From Asterias rubens (Eukaryota; Echinodermata; Asteroidea; Forcipulatida; Asteriidae), in the NCBI RefSeq assembly GCF_902459465.1, contig NC_047066.1, forward strand, positions 186,001 to 250,000: DNA of 64,000 bases, in the 5' to 3' direction. Position 1 is the stretch's first letter; each line of letters begins with the position of its first letter. Made by a program: the position numbers and the translations under genes. This document shows, in pieces, positions 43,701 to 55,955 of the stretch. The notes beneath the pieces are model-generated. The model worked only from the letters and a program-made list of their open reading frames with translations, did not search any database and was not told where the DNA came from.

Positions 43701-46700
43701 TGATACCATCCCTCTGCTATGCAGTCTGATTTCAGCATTAGTTCACTTTCAAAATATTGGTAAAGTTGCTTTAATAAAGAAACAGTGGACTACCCAAAAT
43801 ACCGTTGTTACAGACATTTTAGAAAGATTTACAGTCTTGGAAGTGTAATTCAACAGCAGGCTTTGAAACCCATCCCTGAAGGGACTCTTCTTGTTGTGGG
43901 TTAAGATTATAATGCAAAATATTGTGATGTTTAAAATAGCTACCTGAGCGGAATTTTTTCAACAGAAATGGTATTTTTACTTGTTTATAATGCACTTGTT
44001 CACCATTTAATGTAATTTTGATATGTGTGCACCTCTGAACTTTTCGTAATTATCGAATAAAAAATCAGGCCCCTACCTAAAGGTTTTTTGGAAAATTAAA
44101 CACTTCTGCAAAGGACAATGCCGCTGACGTCATTTGTGGGAGTTTGCTTTGTTATACATCCACGCTGCAACAAAGCGGCTTTATCTACTTATGACGTTTT
44201 GAGAGTGATTACGTAACGAGGCTTTTCGCAAATCTCGCAGAAAAGCTCTGGACAAGGGCATACAAAATGATTGTTTTTTTACACAATTGAAAACTATTTA
44301 TGATCATATGACTCGATTTCCTTATTCATCGAAAACATTTTAAGTGGAATTCAGCAAAGTTCACGACTTGACATTTTCGTTCAAGCAGGTCTTTAAAGGA
44401 AGATTGTAGGAAGAATTTTGGGACATTTTTAAGTGGCCTAGGTACTAAAAGTTTGTCTAAGCATACATTCAAGTTTTGCTGAGCTTCAACAAATTAATTA
44501 CTTTACATAATTACACACAGGTTTTTTTTGTGTTTTTTTATTTGAAAAGGATACCATCCAAAATAATGTGACACATTTATTGCCTTTGGTTGCTTCTCTG
44601 AAAATATTTTTGCAAGTGTTTCGTTCAAACTGTAGAGTGTCATGGCCAAGTGGTTAAGAGCATCAAATTCAAGTTCTGGTGCTAAGTCACCAGAGTGTGG
44701 GTTCGAATCATGGTCGTGACACTTGTGTCCTTGAGCAAGATACTTTACTATAATTGCTTCTCTTCACCCAGGGGAATAAATGGGTACGTGCGAAGGTAGA
44801 GGTTGATATTGTGAATGAAAAAGCTTTAGAGCGATATAAACTGTTGCCCAGGTTGTATACTCCCAAGGGAGCTGAGAAACATTAAAAAGGGATGTTATTG
44901 GCCCTATGACCAGTTGCGCTAAATAAGAATTTGATATTTTTATTATTATTCATGATACCTGTGAACATAATGTTATAACTCCAGGAGATTGAACATAATG
45001 TTGTGAGGGACTTGACCTATGCCTAAGTTTGTCATTCCATGGCATTAAACGTCTCTACCAAATAAGGAGATAAAGACCACCCTAATTCCTGTCCTACATC
45101 AATTTTATGTCCAGCCTGGTTACACCCATGGTGCTGTGTTAATAATGTCATAACCCAACTTTAACGGAATCTCTATGTGGAACATGAACAAATCAGTTTT
45201 TATCCCCCAAACTTTGAATCTGAGAATATAGTGCCTCAGCCTCCCATATTATGAAACTCAAAAGCGTTATATTTTTCTGTATTCTGTACAATTATATTCC
45301 TGTCACATTTGTGTGATAACTTAAAGGCAGTGGACACTATCATCATAAAACCTTACTTGATTACGAGGAATGGGGAGAGTTTGATGGTATAAAACATTGT
45401 GAGAAACAGCTCCCCCTGAAGTGACGTAGTTTTCGAGAAAGAAGTAATTTTCCACGAATTTGATTTTGAGACCTCAAGTTTAGAAGTTCTCGAAATCAAG
45501 CATCAGAAAGCACAAAACTTCGTGACACAAGGGTTTTTTTCTGTCATTATTATCTAGCAAATTCGACGACCGATTGAGCTCAAATTTTCACTGGTTTGTT
45601 ATTTTATGCATTTTGAGATACACCAACTGTGAAGACTAGTCTTTGACAATTACCAATTAATAGTGTCCACTGTCTTTAAAGCTCAAAGTAAATGTGTTTT
45701 TAATGCAACCCCAACTCGACTTATAATCAGATTACATATAATTCACAAAGAACTATTTTGGTTGTTATCTGTTGCAGGTATGATGGGCGAGCTCATTTAC
45801 ATAGTCTCTCGGAGTATCAATCAGTAGGGTGGGTTTCCAGTCGACAAAACATCTCAGCAGAAGAGGAAAGAATTGAAGCTGTATGTGATGAGGAAAGATA
45901 TATGGCACTTCATAAAGATATGATGGAAGAGGAGCAGAGACAAGGTAAGGAAGGATTCTGATTCCAGTTTAACTCCAGAGACTTATTTGGCAAATGAAGG
46001 GGCTCACAATAAAGAAAATGCCTCTTAAAGAGATTGCCTCTTAAACATCATCTTTAAAGATGGGAGCTTACATGCAGCAATCGACAAGGCATTTAGACAT
46101 CTTTGAAGTCTTTCAGAGATCCCCATTGCCAAATAAAACTTCTGCTAATTTAAAGAATTGATCTCAATCTTTCAAGTTACTTGTTTGAACTTGGTAAAGG
46201 ATAATCACAGTAAGTTCAAGATGGGAAACTTGATTATGAATCACCTTAAATTCAGCTTTAAGCTGACTCTTGTGACACAGACACCACGCATTCCAATATT
46301 AATTCTGGTTGTGAAGCCAACGTAAAGTAAACACCAAAGCAGGCTTTTGTTTTGTCAAGCTTTTAGAAATTGATAAAACATGTTATGATGGTATTTTTAT
46401 GCTAGTGGCCTCTGTATAATTTCAGGTGTTCCAGGTTTCCAGGTTTTTAATATAAGTTTGTTGAGAGTTCTAGGATGTGTAATTGAATAGACGTTTTCTA
46501 TTAACGTCTGTTTTGATTAAGTTGTTGCCATGGAGCCTGTACAAGTAAGTGAATTAGATATCCCTGATTGACCTTGCTGAACTTGTGGGGTCAATGTCCT
46601 CATAAATTGAATGGCAAATGACCAGTAGGACCAATGAATGACCTAATTCAGATATTAGGAACAATAACATCAAGTTCCTTTGAAGTAAATTAACAGGATG

Positions 46701-49700
46701 TACACTGTGAACATAATTCTGAACAGACTGTTCTTACTGTATCAATTCTCTAGGATGTGTAGGTTGTGAACCATGAACAGACTGTTCTTACTGTATCAAT
46801 TCTCTAGGATGTGTAGGTTGTGTACCCTTGTACAATTTTGTTTCTAGCCTTCCACAAACTGTTTTGTGTTTTTTAGTACTTTACAAAATGTTATTTATCA
46901 CTTAGAAGTTAAAGGCAATAGACAGAATTGGTAATAACTTAAAATAATTATTAGCATAAAACCTTACTTGGTAACAAGTATTGGGAGCTTTTGATAGTAG
47001 AAACAATTGTGAGAAATGGCTCCCTCTGAAGTAACGTAGTTTTTGAGAAAGAAGTAATTTCCACGAATTTGATTTCGAGACCTCAGATTTAGAATTTGAG
47101 GTCTCGAAATCAAGCATCTGAAAGCACCAACTTCGTGTGACAAGGGTATTTTTTCTTTTATTCTTGCAACTTTGACAACCGATTGAGCTCAAATTTTCAC
47201 AGGTTGGTTATTTTCTGCATATGTTGAGATACTCCAAGTGAGAAGACTGGTCTTTGACAATTACCAATAGTGTCCAGTGTCTTTAAGTCATTTGTTATGC
47301 ATAAATGCTACATGTAGGCCACTAAGTCTTATGTTAATCAATGTTTAACCACCCTTTTATTGCCTACAGGCCTATTGACATAATTTCCCCCTAAACACTA
47401 AATATTTTAACTGGCTTGTATAATTTATGGATACCACTTTGTCAATGCATTTTTATTCAAACACACTGCTTCTGTTTGAGGCATCTTAAGCCGTGTTCGC
47501 ATTGGACTAATGTTTTACCAAGACAGTGGTTAACATTCCAAAAGGGGAAACTTACCAGCGTCCGCACTTGGATTATTGACGTGGGTAAACTAACCGACAC
47601 GATCGGTAAAACACATATCGACTAACTTCAGAAAAACACAAGAGGGCGGCAGGGCGCTATCGCAGTGACCTTTGACCGGGCTGCATGACAGCTAGAATGC
47701 ATCCGAGCTTCCATCCGTGTACACAATGCAGGTGTATATTGTGTCATCACACAATCAAGTGGCGCGGCAGGTAGATCAGGGGACCGGATGTGGCTTTTTA
47801 CCGAGACGGCTCTTACCCTGATCGCATTTGCGTTGGACTTTTCGGCTCGGTGGACACTATCGGTAATTACTCAAAATGTGACCCGCTACGTGAAAATGAG
47901 TCAGATGTCGCCCATTGCATTATTAAGTAATGGACAGTTTAATGTGGGGGAAAAAAAAGAAAAAAAAACTTTTTAAGATCTATATTTGCATGGTTAACCT
48001 TTAGAACACTTACTTTTAGGCAATAAAGCTATGAATACAACAATTTTGTGATCATACTTATGTCTAATTTGTATCCTTTTGCAAGCAATGGTAGTTTAAA
48101 ACATCACTTTACTTGCAATTCGTTTTTCAGAAAAAATGATGTATTGGCTAATTTCATACGGAAGTAACTCAGCAACGTGATACACCCCAAAGCTAAGACA
48201 TCTACCAAATTACTGCTGTTGGTGTGTTCTTTCCAGCCATGCATATAACTCAATCCTTGAAATTGTCAACATCTGACTCATTTTCACAAATAATTATTGG
48301 CAAAAAACCTTATTTGGTAACGAGTAATGGGGAGAGGTTGATGGTATAACACATTGTGAGAAACAGCTCCTTCTCTGAAGTGACCTAGTTTAAGAGAAAG
48401 AAGTAATTTTCCATTAATTTGATTTCGAGACCTCAAGTTTAGAACTTGAGGTCTCGAAATCAAGCATCTGAAAGCATACAACTTCGTGTGACAAGGGTGT
48501 TTTTTTCTTTCATAGTTATCTTGCAACTTAGACGACCGATCGAGCCCAAATTTTCACAGGTTTGTTATTTTATGCATATGTTGAGATACACCAAGTGAGA
48601 AGACTGGTCTTTGACAATTACCAATAAGTGTACACTGTCTTTAAACTAGCCTGGTCAATTTAACTGGGCACCTTTGGCTCGGTTAAACTACCCACTCGGG
48701 TCGGGTAAGTTACCTGGGAGGAAAACTTCCTGGGCTGTTCGCATTAGAATTAAAATGGGTAAGTTACCCATTTGCTCGGTTAGTTTACACAAATTAAGTC
48801 CAATGCGAACAGGGGTTTAGCAGTGTTTACCCCACTATAATGTTCAAACCATCCTAAAGCCTTTTTCTTTTACTTTGTCCGGAAATGTACTTAGCAGTGT
48901 TTACCGCATAATAATGTTCAAACCACCCTTCCTAGCAACAATATAAATAGGCCTAAATGCCAAGCTAGTTTTTGATGATAATGCAAAGTAAGCGCCCATG
49001 GCTCCAACCTTTCTAGAGGTCCAGAAGGTCATGGCTTAATGATACAATAAATCAGCTGATGCATGAGAAATCTCATCATCAACAACCACCATTCCAAAAA
49101 CCACCCAGGATTCCAAAACCACCCCAGGATTCTAGTTAGATTTCAGAACCAGTCAAGCATTCCCTCAGTGTCAGTGGAGATTGAGTGGGTTGTGGTTTTA
49201 GACTTGGTGGTTGATGTTCATGCTGATTTGTATTCAGTAGCCTTGCACATAGAGGTTAGTTATTATGTACAAGGTTAAACTAAACAGCTTTGTGCTGATA
49301 TAGAATGTCTATTGTTAATGTGTATAGACATCCACTGTGCATTGACTATTCTACAGCTTGGGGACAGTACCGAAACACTTTCAAAAAAGCTTCACTTCAT
49401 TGAAACTTTTATTAGATCTATGAATTCCCAGAAGTTGCTGTTTACCTGTTGACCTACTTTAAAAGTTGTTTATTTATGATGAAGAAGATTTCACTATTTT
49501 TATATAGTTTATTCAAAGATAATTACAGGTTCAGTTGAAAATGTTTGATAGTTCTACACAGAAAAGTACTAAGAAGGAAAAAAGAAAATATAAGAGGATA
49601 CTATCGTCACGAACAGCCTCTAGGAAGTATTTGCTTAGTAAAAAGAACAACAAATGAAGATGCACTTTTTTAAGATGATATACTTTTTTCACTTTTTCAG

Positions 49701-52700
49701 TAAAAGGGAAGTTAGGGAAGTGTTTAAGTGTAAAACAATATTCAAATTGCTGCAGAGCGTATAATGTTGTTTTTAAATATCGTTTGTGTGGGAGGAATCA
49801 GCAACTCATAGGAAATTAAATAATACCAGACAGGTACGGAGGTCACTTAGTTGTTTTTCTGGCGTTTGTTTATCACTTGGAAAAGGGCAAGTTACCTTCT
49901 GGTGGGTTCATGGAGGCCTACATGTTGTACTGGGCTGACTTTGAACAGTCAAAAACAAACTCTAACCATGCTCAACTCTACATCATCTGGCATATTGCAA
50001 TCAACTTGACAATGCTTTGCTTTGTTTGTTGATTACATTCATGTTTGAATAAACCAGACAACAAAAGAAAGTGAGCTCAAGGTTCCCTGTAGACAGACCA
50101 AACAAAAGTGCAATGCTTTTTACTTTAAATGAAAAGAAAATAGAATTAGCTGTTGCAAACAACTTACCAACCAAATGGACCGAGAGTATAAATGCAAAAA
50201 ATAGTTAATGGCCTGACGTTTCGACCCTAGCAGAGTCTTTCTCGAAGGCTAAATGACAACACAACAAACATGAACAGGTAACTAAGTGAAACATAAGCAG
50301 TGAAGTGGAAATACATGAATGGGGTTAGAAAGCATACATAAAAAAGCAGGGGGTAAACAATGAATAGGGGGACAAAAATGGGGGGGGGGTGAAGGGAAGG
50401 GGCTGGCTTGACCACAAGCAAGAATATGGAAACACAAAGGACAACATCAAGGGTGGTGAGGTTGGGTAAAAAGTAATTTATTAGTGAATGGGGCTCAGGC
50501 TAAAAGGCTATGGGGAAAAACCTTTAAATGAAAAGGTTAGAAATAACTCATCAGTTGGAAATATTTCTCAAATTTCTCAAATTTCTCAATATTTCTCTAT
50601 TTGCTACACATACTTGTCCCTAACTCTACTTAATACAAATACCTATGTACTCATGCAGATTAAAAGTTACATTTTTTAAGCTACATTCCTGGAAAAGGGT
50701 TCTTTAAGGATACGTTCTCCTACTACATTTCTCTTGAGGAGAGGACACTGTAAATGTTCATGTACTATTAATGTTGCTGGTAACCCCTTTTTCAATGTAA
50801 ATGGTGGCTCCCCTTTCCAAATTGGGAAGTATAGTTCAATGCCAACAGTGTTTACCCTAATATGCAACCATAGGCTGATTATAATAATGAGTACTTTACA
50901 GACATCCCTGGGTGTGTTTAATAAGTGTACCATTAATCACTACTTCTAATCCCATCCATAAATCATTCTAAAAACCATCTGGCTCACTTCCACTTTGCCA
51001 ACAACTTCATCATTGCTTAGATGTGAACTTCAATAAACTGTGATTCTACAAAATTATATACTTGAGCGACTATATCAGTCCAGGGTGTTTTGATGTTTTC
51101 AAACTAAAGTTTTATACATTACATTCATTAATAAATATGACCCTGTAAATATATCTTGTAAATTAAAACTGTAAAGAGCAATTTGGGCAGAGGTTAAAAG
51201 TCAAGCAGTAGATCAGGGCAAATTTTGTAAAAGACCAATGTCCACAATCTTTGCTTTCTGGTATTTAAAGTCACCTGGAAGTGGTTTTTTTGTCAAAATA
51301 AAACTTTTGTCACTAAGATATGTGTTTTGATAAGTGGAATATGAATAAACAATTAACTAAGGTTTAAAAAAATTGGTTTCCACGTTATTTACAAATTTGA
51401 AAATAAGACCCGAGAGTGCGCTGTTCGTGCCGCAATCGAGGCGCGATGAACCGCATGCAGTGCCAACACAAGATAGTGACACTTGGCGCAAGCTAAAAAC
51501 ATGCCCTCAAAGTAGAAACAATACCTGATTTTTTTCACTTTAGGCAAATGCTCCAACTAGCTGGAAAAATTGTTGGGACGACGTCATGTTTTAGAAAAAA
51601 ACTTTTCTCTTTATGTCAAAATGTGTAGTGTATTCCGGATTCTCGAAGCACGACGGCTCGAAGTGTTTGCTGCACAGCGCTGGAAAAGACTTGCAAACCG
51701 ACCCCATCTTTAGTTGTTTTGCTGCATCCAGCAGCAATACACATTGGTTGACATTGCCGGAAAAATGCAAGAACAAATCTTTTTCGAAACGTACAAACTC
51801 TACGACTAGGACTTAAATGTACTTGCACGTACGTGTGTTCGATGTTCGATCGAGGCAAAGTCTTCCTCGATTGACGCCACAAAAGGGGTAGGCGGAGTCA
51901 CCCCCCACACAACGTTTTTTTTTTATAGTACAAAAATCGTTAAAAACAATTACTTAAACAATTATTTTATTGTTCAGAAACATATACTCTAATGTTTGAA
52001 AAAAAAATCCAAAAATAATCTATTTCCAGGTGACTTTAAAGACCAAACAAAGACGAGGCAGCAGGTCTTATACAAGTACACTGAAACTCATAGACCTTTT
52101 CCCCCAATACCCATTGTGCAAGAGCTAACTGTTGAATGAGGTGCATGCTTGTCTAGCTAGCGATCAAACTTGATCCCTAGCTAGACCAGCATGATCAAGT
52201 TTGACCGCTAGCTAGACCAGCATGCATCTCATTCCACGCCTAAAGTGTGCATACCTAGTATTTGAGATAAGTCAAATTTTTACATTAATCAAACACCCTT
52301 GACCAGTATACACCACGTGTAGTTGTTGGTTTGTGGGATTCACAGAGTATGTTCTAGAGACAGAGTGAGAACCTGCTGTGCTTGTGTTGATCGTATCCTG
52401 TGGATGTAACCCACCATTGCTGGCTGGCCAGCTGTCTGACATTTCCTAACTGTCTAGAACACCCAACCCTGATTAGAACACCAAGCCTTGATGCATGTTT
52501 AGTAGGGCATGATCCAACTGTCTAGAACACCCAACCCTGATTAGAACACCAAGCCTTGATGCATGTTTAGTAGGGCATGATCCAACTGTCTAGAACACCC
52601 AACCCTGATTAGAACACCAAGCCTTGATGCATGTTTAGTAGGGCATGATCCAACTGTCTAGAACACCCACCCCTGATTAGAACACCAAGCCTTGATGCAT

Positions 52701-55700
52701 GTTTTGTAGGCGGCCTTGATCCTAGAACTTGATGTCTGGCTGTCCGAGGTGTTGAATAATAAATAAAGTATGTCTGTAGTCCTATATTGAGCACATCTGT
52801 CTGCCTTGCCTGGTTGAGTGAATAGTACCCTTTAAGTAAAATGTCAGAAGTTACTTACTGTTTCCATGAAAGTTGACTTGTACTTCATATAATGACCAAA
52901 GCCTTATATTTGTGTGGAGTTAGTTTGTCTTTGTTAATTTGATACGCTTTACTTAACAAGATGTTAATCAGTGTAAAATAGTACTTTCATCAATTCAACT
53001 TTGATAGTTTTATTAAAAAAATTGTGTTTTTGAAGTAATCCTTGAATCTAAAAAAGGAATAAAAAAATTAAGTTTTAACATCAACAACCTACAATTGTAC
53101 CCTCAGAAATTGAATCATTACAAATAGTAACTTAGACTTATCTCACATTTAAGTTTGATTGATTTTTTTAAAATAAATAGCAGCACCAGGAAATAAGTTT
53201 CCTTTACAAGGGAAATCTTTTTTAAGAAATCAACATTCAAAGTTTGGTTTGTATTTTCACATCACACAGGAAAGTGACTGTAAATGTTGTAGATGCCCAT
53301 GGGTTTTGGTTGGTCACCGAATTGAAAAAACACAAGCCTAGAGGCAAACTAGCATCTCTTAGAGTCCCAATGTGGGAACCAAGGGGCTTTAGGCTCGTTG
53401 TCAGTAGTAATGTTTTCTGCTTAGTGTAGGCGTAGGAGACTGTTGTAGGAGACGGTCGTAGTAGACACTGAGGCGAGAGAGAACAACTGCACCATAAGCA
53501 CCTTAAAGGAAATAGGAAATGATCGCTGATGATAGATACTTATTCATCTCCTACTCTGTATACTACTTTTATTCTGCTGGACAGTTTCAAAGTTCATACT
53601 CGGTTGTAATTACCATGTGAAAATATGAAGTTCTCAAACATGTAAAAAGAAGAAAACTGCCGAAGGAAAGGTAACTTATTCTAGTTTTTTTTAAAGCAAA
53701 ATTCTGCTTTAATGAAACAAAAAAGATGTAACTTCAAGACAGATTTAGATAACACACTCAAGACACTTTCTTTGCCAGAAGCCTTCTCTAGCTGTTTTAC
53801 CTAGAACTCTCCTAAGCCAGGGGTACGCTTTGGCAGTCATAACCAGTAACGGTTTTGGTTGAGTGTGTAAATCACTGGCCATTGATCGACACAGTTTTTG
53901 GTTAAGACTGCCAAAATGCTCTCCAGTACTAGGGAACTCTCCAAAGCCATTTAACTACAGGAACCTTTCTAAGCCATGTTTCTTGGAACTCGGTTCCTTC
54001 CTGAACCCCACACCTCGTTAGAAACTGAAGCCTTTCACCTTTGACTCGTTAGGTGTGAGTGGATCTCCATTTCTTCTGCTTTATTTGGCACAATACTAGT
54101 ACCGGTATTAGTATACTGCTTGGGTGAAGTTTGAAATAAAACATCCGAAGTGAGCACCAACTAGTTTCAACTGTCTCCAAATTATCATTGTTTAGTAGCT
54201 TTCAACTGAAGTTTGATTTTAGATGTCCTGTGCATAAATTAAGATAATTTTTCTTAGTTCTGATTTTCTATAAAACAATGGGCCAATGTAATTTGATATC
54301 TGGATGAACAAATTTGAAATAATTAGTTTAACTCTTCTTCCATTGCAGCCATCTTTTTCTAATATTGTCAATTTTATCAATTTGAAGGCTGTGTGCTATC
54401 GTTCTGTTTTTGCTCTTCATTATGTTACGTATATTATATTTTTACAATGTAGTCAAAAAGCAAATGGGAATAATCTGTGTACTGATATTGTACTTACATA
54501 AATACAATCATGCAATTTATTTAGTTGTCATTTTCTCTTGCACAAACTCTTGTGTAATCATTTATTATTCAGAGGATTCTTGTGCAGCAAAACTGATTTG
54601 TTTTGACAAGTTTAAAGCATGGTCCTTGCTATTTGTTTAAAGCAAGTAATTTCACAAATTGATCCTTGGTGTGCTTACTACCTGCCCACTACCTAGTACC
54701 TATTGAGAAGCAGAAGAACTGCTCAGTTTATAATTAGATCATTCACAAGCCTATATGCTTCGTTTTTGAAAGAGCAAGGGTACAAAAGGCATTGGTAAAG
54801 GGCACCATATGAGGAAATTATACATTTCTACTTGAGCATTTTAAGGGCACCAAGGCAATCCCAAGGGGGCACGGAGGCAATCGCCTATGTTGCCATCGTG
54901 TGCTCCTCATGAAGTATCAGGCCCGATTCATATAGACCTACATACTACAGATACAACTTAGCTGCAAATAATCAAGCTGAGAATTTACTCTCATTTTATT
55001 GGAACTGGTCAAATTTAATAACAGTATTTCTATTTAGTTAGAATATTTAATTACATTTTTTTAAGTTGTAAGTAAAAAATGTTGCATCTCCTTAAGGCGC
55101 ATATTATGTTCTGTGCTCTTGAGGTTTAAGAAAACAGAAACAAGAGCTGCACCCCACCCAGAAAAGAAACCTGAAGTTAGACTCCTTCAAGGTGACTCTA
55201 GGGAAGGTTTCTTGTCTTTGGTGTTTGATTTCAAAGCCTGACTACCATGGAGAGAGTAGTCTATAGCCTTAAGCCATCTCCTTCCATGACCTTGATTGAA
55301 CCTTTAGCTGCAGAGGTTGATAAAAAGTCAAGATATAACTCCAATGGACTCGGGGCATTGCTGTAAATTTGCACATGTTGTCTGTGTTGACTGAAATTAC
55401 TTAAGTTATGAAATGTCTTGATTTAAAGATACAACCAATGAAGTCAACAATTATGAGATTGTTACATATTAATTTAAGGAAACAATAACCCTTTCAATGA
55501 AACTTGCCTTAAATACATCACAAGCTTGTTGTAAATCCCACTTGGCTACTTAACTTCACAATTTACTTTCCCAAGAAAGTTTTAGTAGCCCACATTTTAA
55601 ACATCTATTTTGTGTATACGTTGTATTAATGGTAGCAATCGCAACCTGGTTGAATGGTCAAATGAAGTTACATTCACACTCTCAACAATTTTAAAAGACA

Positions 55701-55908
55701 TTTTTATTTTGTTTTTATTCTCATCTACAAATGAAGAAATATGAAAATACATTACTATTTACTATGTTGCATGTATTAGTAGCCCATAGAGCAAGTTGAA
55801 CAGTGTTTTTAGTAGCGCATAACTTGATTATAATTAGTTACAATGATACTAGTTGTGTTTTGGAAATGCTAACTTATGTGGAAATCGCGCAATATAAATC
55901 TTGAATTA

Positions 55909-55955
<47 letters not shown>

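Larger units (their letters stand above)
47490..48817. mobile_element. Outer element of a three-level transposon nest
   Basis: Left end GTGTTCGCATTGGACTAATG is inverted at the right end as TTAAGTCCAATGCGAACAGG. Inner motifs such as GGGTAAACTAACCGA and CGGTTAGTTTAC also pair across the element. The interior is interrupted by a family A MITE, which is itself interrupted. No transposase frame was found. Confidence 0.75.

Noticed and set aside
51616..51882. 88-residue frame as an intact THAP protein
   Set aside because: Only the first half of the zinc-finger signature is in this frame; the C-x2-H part is in another frame and the central region is absent.
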